The notes beneath the pieces are model-generated. The model searched no databases. It had not been told where the DNA came from and worked only from the letters and a program-made list of their open reading frames with translations. A stretch of DNA of 8,504 nt from an uncultured Prevotella sp. (GTDB lineage: Bacteria > Bacteroidota > Bacteroidia > Bacteroidales > Bacteroidaceae), in NCBI GenBank assembly GCA_900541335.1, contig UQJC01000068.1, forward strand, positions 1 to 8,504. The letters are read 5' to 3'. Positions within the stretch are counted from its first letter, which is position 1, and every line of letters starts with the position of its first letter. This document shows positions 1 through 5,333 of this stretch, piece after piece. Position numbers and translations under genes: made by a program.

Positions 1-141
1 AGAAATACTAATGGGTCGCGGCATGCCGCGACCGTACAACAACTGCGACACATAGCAGAAGTAACTTCCTTTGCGCCGAAATAGATAGAAATACTAATGG
101 GTCGCGGCATGCCGCGACCGTACAACAACTGCGACACATAG
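1..141. repeat. Left end of 86-bp palindromic tandem repeat array
   Basis: Two copies of a 55-bp segment (1-55 and 87-141) repeat with a period of exactly 86 bp and are identical as far as I can read. Each contains the perfect 20-bp palindrome GGTCGCGGCATGCCGCGACC (14-33 and 100-119), which as RNA would form a very stable hairpin. The spacer has a second, weaker dyad GAAGTAACTTC (58-68). The array probably continues to the left of the window and ends at 141. The same family occurs as a solo copy near 1609 and as an array after 8279. No open reading frame fits it. It resembles REP/BIME-type intergenic repeats in general design, but I do not recognise the family. Confidence 0.9.
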
Positions 142-165
142 GTATACATGAATTTTAGATGAGAG

Positions 166-514
166 AAAAACAGCTCTTCCTGCAAGTACCTGCTTTTTTC
201 CCGCGAAAAAATCCCCCTCACCGCCGTGCACAACGTTTTTTTCGCTGTCAAAAACACCTGTCCACAAGGTGAGGGCTTTTTTCCCGCGGAAAATTCCCCC
301 TCACCGCCGTGCACAACGTTTTTTCCGCCGTCAAAAACACCTGTCCGCAAGGTGAGGGCATTTTTTCCAAGGAAAAAATCTGCTCACCACCGTGCACAAC
401 GTTTTTTCCAACGAAAAAATCAACTGAATCGCCGTGCAACTCCTTTTTTCCGCCGATTAAAAACAGCTCTCCAGCCGATTAGCTCCTTTTTTCCAGCATA
501 CAAAAAGTACCTGC
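166..514. repeat. Degenerate ~42-bp repeat array with phased T-tracts
   Basis: Runs of six or seven T begin at 194, 236, 277, 319, 361, 402, 444 and 487, so the spacing is 41-43 bp throughout (mean close to 42). A higher-order 83-bp unit is visible: CTCACC starts at 217, 300 and 383. Several units form T-tract/A-tract dyads, for example TTTTTTCC-AA-GGAAAAAA at 361-378 and 7-bp arms at 194-211 and 402-419. The edges carry related pieces (AAAAACAGCTCT at 166-177 and 459-470; AGTACCTGC at 185-193 and 506-514). A 103-codon open frame at 226-537 crosses the array. The 83-bp unit is not a multiple of three, so the repeats are not kept in frame and I do not call it a gene. The function is unknown; intrinsic DNA curvature is the obvious candidate. 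Confidence 0.85.
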
Positions 515-739
515 CACCCATTCAGTTCCCATTGTAACCAATAAAAAGCGGTCGACCGCTCTCAGAGCTCCTTCTTACCCACAACCAACGACCACCTTCA
601 GTACGTTCAGCTTCGTTTACCCACCTGAAAAATGGAAGTCACCCGGCGTCAAGCTCCAACTTACACACCGTAAATAGTAACCTTCAAGCCAGGAGGCTGA
701 CTATTGCTCGATAAACCAGAGAACGCTATGAAAACAAAA

Positions 740-771
740 CTCGGTGCTGACCTGAGTAGATCAGCACCGAG
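740..771 (-). terminator. Possible minus-strand terminator hairpin
   Basis: The arms at 740-750 and 761-771 are perfect complements of 11 bp around a 10-nt loop. On the minus strand the stem is followed by TTTTGTTTT (complement of 731-739), the usual shape of an intrinsic terminator. It lies about 260 bp beyond the lipoprotein stop, which already has a closer terminator, so it may be a backup or belong to something unrecognised. Confidence 0.4.
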
Positions 772-887
772 AACAGGGAGAGGAAGTAAAATCATGGGGA
801 CATTTTCACCCGACCCTCCGTCATCCTAAAATAAGGAAGGCCATTTAGTTTACCTCGTTCTATATCAACTAAATATTTCCCTTTGCC

Positions 888-915
888 TTATTCAGCCTAA
901 TAGTAGGCTGAATAA
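888..915. other. Perfect 12-bp hairpin, role unknown
   Basis: TTATTCAGCCTA (888-899) is the exact complement of 904-915, with the 4-nt loop ATAG. Neither side has a T-run, so a simple terminator is not favoured. It sits about 25 bp beyond the lipoprotein terminator and could be an RNA stem or a protein-binding dyad. Confidence 0.5.
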
Positions 916-940
916 AAAGAGAAAGGTAACGTATCGACAT

Positions 941-973
941 AAAAAAACCTGCAGAACACGGTTCTACAGGTTT
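941..973 (-). terminator. Intrinsic terminator of the small lipoprotein gene
   Basis: A 13-bp stem with one mismatch (945-957 pairing with 961-973) closes a 3-nt loop. On the minus strand it runs directly into seven T residues (complement of 941-947). It starts about 60 nt after the stop codon of the lipoprotein gene and should end that transcript. Confidence 0.8.
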
Positions 974-1033
974 CAGTTTCTCTCGTCGTTAGCGAGTTCG
1001 TTTCAGCTACCGACAAAACTTCTTTGAAGTTGA

Positions 1034-1231
1034 TTAAGCCTGGGGCTCAACAACAGAGTCAGCAGCAGCGCTGTCAGCTACTACAGAGTCAGAAGCGAGG
1101 CTGTCAGCAGCGCTATCAACAACTGCAGAATCAGCAACAGAGTCAGTTGCAGCAGCGTCAGAAGTTTTGTTACCGCAAGAAGCGAAAGAGATAGCTGCGA
1201 AAGCTACGAACATGAAAACTAACTTTTTCAT
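1034..1231 (-). CDS. Small Asp/Ser/Ala-rich lipoprotein
   Basis: The 65-residue product begins MKKLVFMFVAFAAISFASC, a lipoprotein signal peptide with the acylated Cys at 19. I prefer this ATG to the in-frame one 11 codons upstream, because it gives a standard signal peptide and leaves a leader of about 45 nt after the promoter at 1284-1313. The mature part has only 47 residues and is low in complexity. Asp-Ser occurs at 30, 34, 39, 43, 48, 53 and 58, each followed by V, A or L, and the chain ends in EPQA. It is acidic and probably unstructured. Every DS[VAL] triplet fits the published Bacteroidetes O-glycosylation motif D(S/T)(A/I/L/V/M/T), so it may be a heavily glycosylated envelope peptide (inference). 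There is no acidic surface-export signal after the Cys, which suggests it stays on the periplasmic side. I do not recognise a named family. It is monocistronic, with a strong promoter and a terminator. Confidence 0.8.
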   Translation of the reverse strand: MKKLVFMFVAFAAISFASCGNKTSDAAATDSVADSAVVDSAADSLASDSVVADSAAADSVVEPQA

Positions 1232-1283
1232 TGTGTGTTGTAAATTTTTTAGTAAAACAATCAATTGCCTTTTTAAAACGCTG

Positions 1284-1313
1284 CAAAGGTAGGGACTTTT
1301 TCATTCGCTCCAA
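1284..1313 (-). promoter_or_regulatory. Bacteroidetes-type promoter for the lipoprotein gene
   Basis: On the minus strand TTG (complement of 1311-1313) is followed after exactly 19 bp by TACCTTTG (complement of 1284-1291). This matches the Bacteroidetes primary sigma consensus of a -33 TTTG/TTG box and a -7 TAnnTTTG box. Transcription should start near 1278, giving a leader of roughly 45 nt before the ATG at 1231. Confidence 0.8.
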
Positions 1314-1602
1314 TACTTCTGCTCACTTTTTCGTGCATTACCCTGTTTTTTTAAACCTACAGGACGTTTCTCAAACGATAGTGTCAGACTGACGTATCAA
1401 AATATGCTCTGAAACAGGAACGACTTCCTGTCGACTGTCTCAACTTTCTGCCTTCCGCTTCCCCACCTCTTCTCTCTCCCGAGTTGCTCCGACGGCTCAA
1501 CCGATCAAGTGCTGAATGACACCATCAAAAGAAGCCCCCGGAATACAAAGAGCAGACAGAACCCCATGGAGGTCGTAAAGAGCACGAATCAAGTGCTGGA
1601 AG
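1314..1602. other. Intergenic stretch without a recognisable gene
   Basis: I find no convincing coding region, RNA gene or promoter here. The only repeat noticed is an 11-bp direct repeat, ATCAAGTGCTG, at 1504-1514 and 1588-1598. The second copy lies just before the solo 86-bp element, so it may mark the edge of an old insertion or duplication (weak inference). Confidence 0.4.
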
Positions 1603-1675
1603 TTGTACGGTCGCGGCATGCCGCGACCCCAAGCAGAAGTAACTTCATCCGACTGATATAGAAGAGCTTACTAAG
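1603..1675. repeat. Solo, diverged copy of the 86-bp palindromic element
   Basis: The perfect 20-bp palindrome is at 1609-1628. It is preceded by GTTGTAC (compare TAGTAC in the right array) and followed by CAGAAGTAACTTC (1634-1646) and GCTTACTAA (1667-1675), all parts of the unit. The outer half-repeat GGGTCGC, expected at 1591-1597, has decayed. The core has the same orientation as in the array after 8279, opposite to the array at 1-141. It lies in the intergenic space beyond the gpsA terminator. Confidence 0.8.
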
Positions 1676-1727
1676 GAATTGCAGCCAACTGCAACCCTAC
1701 AGCCTCTGCCCTTCCCTAAAAGCAAAA

Positions 1728-1786
1728 GGCATTCGAAACAAGTTCTTCCTGCCTGACGGAGGGAAGACGGCCTTGTTTCGAATGCC
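1728..1786 (-). terminator. Long hairpin terminator downstream of gpsA
   Basis: A perfect 15-bp stem (1728-1742 with 1772-1786) encloses a 29-nt loop containing an inner stem (TCTTCC at 1744-1749 with GGAAGA at 1762-1767). On the minus strand it is followed by TTTTGCTTTT (complement of 1718-1727). It starts 50 nt after the gpsA stop, so it most likely ends the lysS-gpsA transcript. A smaller imperfect stem also spans the gpsA stop itself (about 1808-1837). Confidence 0.7.
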
Positions 1787-1836
1787 CTAAAGTACGCCCC
1801 AAGAGGAGGGCTGAGCCTTACACACGGCTCCCAGCC

Positions 1837-2832
1837 TTAACGGAAGGAGTCAGTAAGCAATTTGATTTCGATGCCCGGTGAAATGCGCTCGTACAATATA
1901 TTATATACCGCATCGAGAATGGGCATATTGACATGGTAATGGCGGTTGATGTCCTTCATACACTTCGTGCCATAGAAGCCTTCGGCAATCATTTCCATTT
2001 CCACCTGAGCCGACTTCACGCTATAGCCTTTGCCAATCATGGTACCAAAGACACGGTTGCGCGAGAAGTTTGAATAACCCGTTACCAGGAGGTCACCCAA
2101 ATAGACGGAGTCATAAACCTGGCGGTCGATGGGATAAACGGCACGGAGGAAACGGTTGGTTTCCTGCACGGCATTGGCCATCAAGACGCTTTGGAAATTG
2201 TCACCATACTTCAATCCGTTGCAGATACCTGCCGCAATGGCATAAACATTCTTCAAGACAGAAGCATACTCAATGCCGATGACATCAGCTGAGGTTTTGG
2301 TCTTGACGTAGCTCGAAGCAATGGTCTCGGCAAAAGCCTTGGCCTTCTCATTGTCTGCACAGCCCACGGTGAGATAAGTCAAGCGGGCCAAGGCAACTTC
2401 CTCGGCGTGGCTCGGTCCTCCCAATACGGCAAGGTTTTCATCAGGGACATTATATACCTGACGAAAGAATTCAGAACAAACCAAATTCTCGTCGGGCACA
2501 ATTCCCTTGATGGCAGTGATAATAAACTTATCGTGCAGCTTCACCTTCAGCTTTTTGAGGTGATTCTTCAGATAGGGAGAAGGCGTTACAAAGACTAAAG
2601 TTTGACATGCACGCACTACATCGTTGATATCCGAATGGAAAGTGATACGTTCGACGTCGAAATGCACACTCGTCAGGTACGAAGGATTGTGTTCCAACCG
2701 GCGGAACTCATCGATGGCATCCTGACGACGCATGTACCAATGCAAATGGTCGACACGTTCGAGCAACATTTTGGCTATGGCGGTAGCCCAGCTGCCACTT
2801 CCCATCACGGCTATGTTTCCTAAATCGTACAT
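1837..2832 (-). CDS. gpsA: Glycerol-3-phosphate dehydrogenase [NAD(P)+]
   Basis: GpsA interconverts dihydroxyacetone phosphate and sn-glycerol 3-phosphate in the cytoplasm, supplying the glycerol backbone of phospholipids. The 331 residues match the usual length. Visible are the N-terminal Rossmann motif GSGSW (11-15), VTPS (82-85), the lysine motif AIKG (107-110), GGPSHAEEV (138-146), the catalytic-lysine block SVLKNVYAIAAG with K194, and the C-terminal LGDLLVT (245-251) and SRNR (257-260). Where many bacterial enzymes have TRG followed by E, this one has ANAVQE (219-224). I believe this is a Bacteroidetes form rather than damage. The start at 2832 places the Rossmann motif at the normal distance from the N-terminus. 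The ATG lies about 80 bp after the lysS stop, just beyond a terminator-like hairpin, and no separate promoter is visible. It is therefore probably expressed by readthrough from lysS. Confidence 0.95.
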   Translation of the reverse strand: MYDLGNIAVMGSGSWATAIAKMLLERVDHLHWYMRRQDAIDEFRRLEHNPSYLTSVHFDVERITFHSDINDVVRACQTLVFVTPSPYLKNHLKKLKVKLHDKFIITAIKGIVPDENLVCSEFFRQVYNVPDENLAVLGGPSHAEEVALARLTYLTVGCADNEKAKAFAETIASSYVKTKTSADVIGIEYASVLKNVYAIAAGICNGLKYGDNFQSVLMANAVQETNRFLRAVYPIDRQVYDSVYLGDLLVTGYSNFSRNRVFGTMIGKGYSVKSAQVEMEMIAEGFYGTKCMKDINRHYHVNMPILDAVYNILYERISPGIEIKLLTDSFR

Positions 2833-2842
2833 GGCTTTCTAT

Positions 2843-2896
2843 AAAAAGACGACAGGACGGTCGCTTTCCCCGAGAAGGGAATAAAACCGTCCTGTC
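2843..2896 (-). terminator. Terminator-like hairpin between lysS and gpsA
   Basis: GACAGGACGG (2851-2860) is the exact complement of 2887-2896. The 26-nt loop has its own small stem (TTCCC 2866-2870 with GGGAA 2877-2881). On the minus strand the structure is followed by GTCTTTTTATAG and then, 10 nt after the T-run, by the gpsA start codon. It should end many lysS transcripts while allowing some to continue into gpsA. The T-run also falls in the gpsA ribosome-binding region. Confidence 0.75.
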
Positions 2897-2913
2897 AGAT
2901 TGTTCTTAGCTAG

Positions 2914-4635
2914 TTATACATTCCAAGCCTCAATGTCTTGAACGGAGGGTTTTTCGATTTCAAGCTTAAACTTCTTGATGACATCACCAATCTGTTGCTG
3001 AATCTTCTGCGCCTTTACGTCTTTGAGGTCTGAAACCAAATAATAACCTACCTTCTGCAACACGGGAACGAGAGCTTCGGGGATGCCAGCCTCAACATAC
3101 TTGGCGGCAGCATCACGCGGAGCCTTCTTCTCCGGACGCATCTGGGGGAAGAAGAGTACTTCCTGAATCTGAGTCTGACCGGTCATCAACATCACGAGGC
3201 GGTCGATACCGATACCAATACCCGAAGTCGGGGGCATACCGTACTGGAGCGCACGGAGGAAGTCTTGGTCAATAAACATAGCCTCGTCGTCACCCTTTTC
3301 AGACAGGCGGAGCTGGTCTTGGAAACGCTCTTCCTGGTCAATGGGGTCGTTCAACTCGGAGTAAGCATTGGCTAACTCCTTACCATTCACCATCAACTCG
3401 AAGCGTTCGGTCAACTCGGGGTTGGTGCGGTGCTTCTTGGTAAGCGGTGACATCTCGACGGGATAGTCCGTGATAAAGGTCGGCTGGATGAACGTGCCTT
3501 CGCAGAACTCGCCGAAGATTTCATCAATGAGTTTACCCTTACCCATCGTGTCGTCAATCTCCATGTTGAGCTTGTTGCAAATCTCACGGATTTCGTCTTC
3601 GCTCTTTCCTGTCAGGTCATAACCCGTCTTCTCCTTGATGGCTTCCAAGATAGGCAAGCGGCGGAAAGGAGCCTTGAAGCTGATGGTCTTACCGTCGACA
3701 ACCGTTTCGGGCTTTCCGTTAACGGCGATACAGATACGTTCCAACAGGCCTTCCGTGAACTCCATCATCCAGTTGTAATCCTTGTACTGCACATAGAGCT
3801 CCATGCAGGTAAACTCCGGATTGTGGTTGCGGTCCATGCCTTCGTTACGGAAGTTCTTTCCGATTTCATACACACCTTCGAAACCACCGACAATCAGACG
3901 CTTCAAGTAAAGCTCGGTAGCGATACGTAAATAGAGGTCAACGTCGAGTGAGTTATGGTGAGTAATGAAGGGACGCGCACTTGCACCACCGGCAATCGGC
4001 TGAAGAATCGGGGTCTCAACCTCCGTGTATCCAGCTTCATCGAAGTATTGACGCATCGTCTTGACTACAAGGCTACGCTTCAGGAAGATATCCTTTACTT
4101 CGGGGTTGACAAGTAAGTCTACATAGCGTTGGCGGTAGCGTAACTCGGGATCATTAAAGGCATCATAGGTGACACCGTCTTTCTCCTTCACCACAGGTAA
4201 GGGTTTGAGGCTTTTCGAAAGCAGCACGAGCTCCTTTGCGTGGACAGAGATCTCACCAGTCTGCGTACGGAACACGTAGCCCTTTACGCCAATAAAGTCG
4301 CCAAGGTCTAATAATTTCTTGAAGAGCACGTTGTACTGGGTTTTATCTTCATCCGGACACAGGTCATCACGGGTTATATAGACTTGGATACGACCCTTAG
4401 AGTCCATCAGTTCGGCAAAACTGGCCTTACCCATCACGCGGCGTCCCATCAGACGACCGGCAATACATACTTCACGCTGTTCTTCAGCCTCATCGCTAAA
4501 GTTTTCCTTAATATCGTCGCTATATGCCGTTACCTTATATTCGGCTGCGGGATAAGGTTCGATACCCATATTGCGCAACTCTTCGAGTGAGTTACGACGC
4601 TGAATTTCCTGTTCGCTGAGTTCTAAAATATTCAT
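2914..4635 (-). CDS. lysS: Lysyl-tRNA synthetase, class II
   Basis: LysS charges tRNA-Lys with lysine using ATP in the cytoplasm. I start it at the ATG at 4635 (MNILELSEQEIQRRNSLEEL), giving 573 residues. The in-frame ATG 24 codons upstream adds a tail unlike known LysS N-termini. An OB-fold anticodon-binding domain covers roughly 56-140. RYRQRYVDL (166-174) leads into the catalytic core, with motif 1 near 205-215 (VETPILQP), motif 2 FRNEGMDRNHNPEFTCMELY (262-281) and motif 3 GIGIGIDR (472-479). About 70 residues follow motif 3 (about 505-573: Lys/Gln-rich helices ending in EAWNV). These are absent from the 505-residue E. coli enzyme. From memory they are usual in Bacteroidetes and look like a small helical, perhaps helix-hairpin-helix, RNA-binding module (inference). 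Transcription is leftward, with gpsA next in line. Confidence 0.97.
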   Translation of the reverse strand: MNILELSEQEIQRRNSLEELRNMGIEPYPAAEYKVTAYSDDIKENFSDEAEEQREVCIAGRLMGRRVMGKASFAELMDSKGRIQVYITRDDLCPDEDKTQYNVLFKKLLDLGDFIGVKGYVFRTQTGEISVHAKELVLLSKSLKPLPVVKEKDGVTYDAFNDPELRYRQRYVDLLVNPEVKDIFLKRSLVVKTMRQYFDEAGYTEVETPILQPIAGGASARPFITHHNSLDVDLYLRIATELYLKRLIVGGFEGVYEIGKNFRNEGMDRNHNPEFTCMELYVQYKDYNWMMEFTEGLLERICIAVNGKPETVVDGKTISFKAPFRRLPILEAIKEKTGYDLTGKSEDEIREICNKLNMEIDDTMGKGKLIDEIFGEFCEGTFIQPTFITDYPVEMSPLTKKHRTNPELTERFELMVNGKELANAYSELNDPIDQEERFQDQLRLSEKGDDEAMFIDQDFLRALQYGMPPTSGIGIGIDRLVMLMTGQTQIQEVLFFPQMRPEKKAPRDAAAKYVEAGIPEALVPVLQKVGYYLVSDLKDVKAQKIQQQIGDVIKKFKLEIEKPSVQDIEAWNV

Positions 4636-4817
4636 TGCTATTTGGTGGGAATTTTGAATGTCAAAATGCTTCTTTATGCAGAACGAAATATGAGGAAGAG
4701 ACGACACGAACGTGCTTCCTGCGGCCGACCATTGTGGCTGTTTCGTTCAAAAAATAAACGAGATACCCGGAATAGAAGAAGGAGGGGCATCGCGTGTATT
4801 TCTGGGTTAAAGAGCAG

Positions 4818-4843
4818 AAAAAAGCAGCTGACTAAGGCTGCTT
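4818..4843 (-). terminator. Terminator-like hairpin in the lysS leader
   Basis: AAGCAGC (4822-4828) pairs with GCTGCTT (4837-4843) around an 8-nt loop. On the minus strand the stem runs into six T residues (complement of 4818-4823). It lies about 185 nt upstream of the lysS start and only about 20-35 nt after the likely -7 box at 4861-4868. It could be an attenuator for lysS or the end of a very short transcript. No gene to its right on the minus strand explains it. Confidence 0.55.
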
Positions 4844-4860
4844 AGGGCTCTCTACGAGCG

Positions 4861-4868
4861 CAAAAATA
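4861..4868 (-). promoter_or_regulatory. Possible -7 box of the lysS promoter
   Basis: The minus strand reads TATTTTTG (complement of 4861-4868), a full TAnnTTTG match. No TTG is present at the proper 19-21 bp upstream, so the promoter would be weak or activator-dependent. It would give a lysS leader of about 220 nt. It is the best box I find upstream of lysS. Confidence 0.4.
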
Positions 4869-4974
4869 GCTATTAAATCGGAGGTAGGCGATAACGACCT
4901 CAAAAAACTCCTCCGCACGGGCCTTGCAACCGACCCCGCAAGGAACAATAAGCAGACGGACTTGTCAACTCTTA

Positions 4975-5001
4975 GGTTTTAAGTTTAAAACCATTGGTTT
5001 T
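4975..5001. promoter_or_regulatory. Nested palindrome upstream of the plus-strand promoter
   Basis: Three alternating half-sites, GGTTTT (4975-4980), AAAACC (4987-4992) and GGTTTT (4996-5001), form two overlapping dyads. One is GGTTTTAA-GT-TTAAAACC (4975-4992) and the other AAAACCA-T-TGGTTTT (4987-5001). The cluster ends one base before the -33 TTG box (5003-5005), as expected of an operator. The binding protein is unknown. Confidence 0.5.
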
Positions 5002-5002
5002 C

Positions 5003-5033
5003 TTGGACAAATCGGCTAGCGGCGGTACTTTTG
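5003..5033 (+). promoter_or_regulatory. Bacteroidetes-type promoter for the rightward genes
   Basis: TTG (5003-5005) is followed after 20 bp by TACTTTTG (5026-5033), matching the TTG/TAnnTTTG consensus. Transcription should start near 5040, about 290 nt before the first rightward gene at 5334. I see no better promoter closer to that gene or before 5780, so it may serve all three rightward genes. Confidence 0.7.
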
Positions 5034-5039
5034 CATCTT

Positions 5040-5333
5040 TAAAGGCATGCTGAGGAATGCCTGTTTAAGGGTCTAAGAGTTGAAAAGTGGAGCGAAGTGA
5101 GCGGAAAGTGCCGATGTCGCTTCTTGTGCGAAGGCGGTCTAAGAGTTGAAAAGTGGAGCGAAGTGAGCGGAAAGCTATGAAGGAGTGAAGTGAATGGAGC
5201 TGCGCGTCACGACGACGGGGCTTTCTTTCCTTCTTTCTCTTTAAGATGCGACCTCCGACACTCCTTATTTATATTACGCTCAACGCTTCAACTGGTATCC
5301 TCAGCGTAAAACCTGCTTATAAACAGCTAAAGA
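5040..5333 (+). other. Long structured leader of the rightward operon
   Basis: This gene-free stretch begins with a small hairpin (AGGCAT 5043-5048 with ATGCCT 5057-5062). It then carries two 39-bp purine-rich direct repeats, a pyrimidine-rich tract (5221-5242) able to pair with parts of them (GAAAGC 5170-5175 with GCTTTC 5220-5225), and a stem just before the gene (TTACGCT 5274-5280 with AGCGTAA 5303-5309). A 16-codon frame at 5194-5244 follows an AAGGAG eight bases upstream. Regulation by RNA structure is possible but unproven, and I do not recognise a known riboswitch. Confidence 0.4.
5070..5174. repeat. 39-bp direct repeat pair
   Basis: A 39-bp sequence at 5070-5108 is repeated exactly at 5136-5174 (period 66 bp). 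It starts GGTCTAAGAGTTGAAAAG and ends GAGCGGAAAG. A weaker purine-rich echo follows near 5181-5199. The part CTAAGAGTTGAAAAGT is present in inverted orientation, 15 of 16 bases, at 4960-4975, just upstream of the promoter. Confidence 0.85.

Larger units (their letters stand above)
541..930. other. Gene-poor region with several hairpins
   Basis: I see no convincing gene here. The stretch holds a perfect 14-bp palindrome AGCGGTCGACCGCT (547-560) followed on the minus strand by a T-run. It also holds an 11-bp perfect stem with a 10-nt loop (740-750 with 761-771), followed on the minus strand by TTTTGTTTT. A third element is a 12-bp perfect stem with a 4-nt loop (888-899 with 904-915), without a clear T-run on either side. 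The first two could act as minus-strand terminators, but no gene is visible immediately upstream of them on that strand. Confidence 0.55.

Noticed and set aside
248..439. 63-codon minus-strand frame over the same array
   Set aside because: Same repeat origin, with no promoter, conserved motif or plausible start region.
166..514. CRISPR-like array
   Set aside because: The units are degenerate along their whole length; there is no constant repeat alternating with unrelated spacers and no cas gene.
226..537. 103-codon plus-strand frame with repeated FFP-like motifs
   Set aside because: It is the translation of the 42/83-bp repeat array; 83 bp is not a multiple of three, so repeats shift frame, and the composition is driven by T-tracts and C-rich spacers.
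728..829. 33-codon plus-strand frame beginning ATGAAAACAAAA
   Set aside because: Too short, without a promoter, and a perfect hairpin occupies its first third; the peptide shows no signal peptide or recognisable motif.
4636..4707. 24-residue N-terminal extension of LysS
   Set aside because: The extension does not resemble LysS N-termini; the start at 4635 gives the expected beginning of the protein.
4642..4845. 67-codon plus-strand frame in the lysS leader
   Set aside because: It lies antisense to the leader and the first codons of the long lysS frame, is very Arg/Lys-rich, and no plus-strand promoter was seen for it.
5040..5333. Known structured RNA (riboswitch, 6S RNA or tmRNA)
   Set aside because: I could match no conserved core by eye; a covariance-model search (Rfam) would be decisive.
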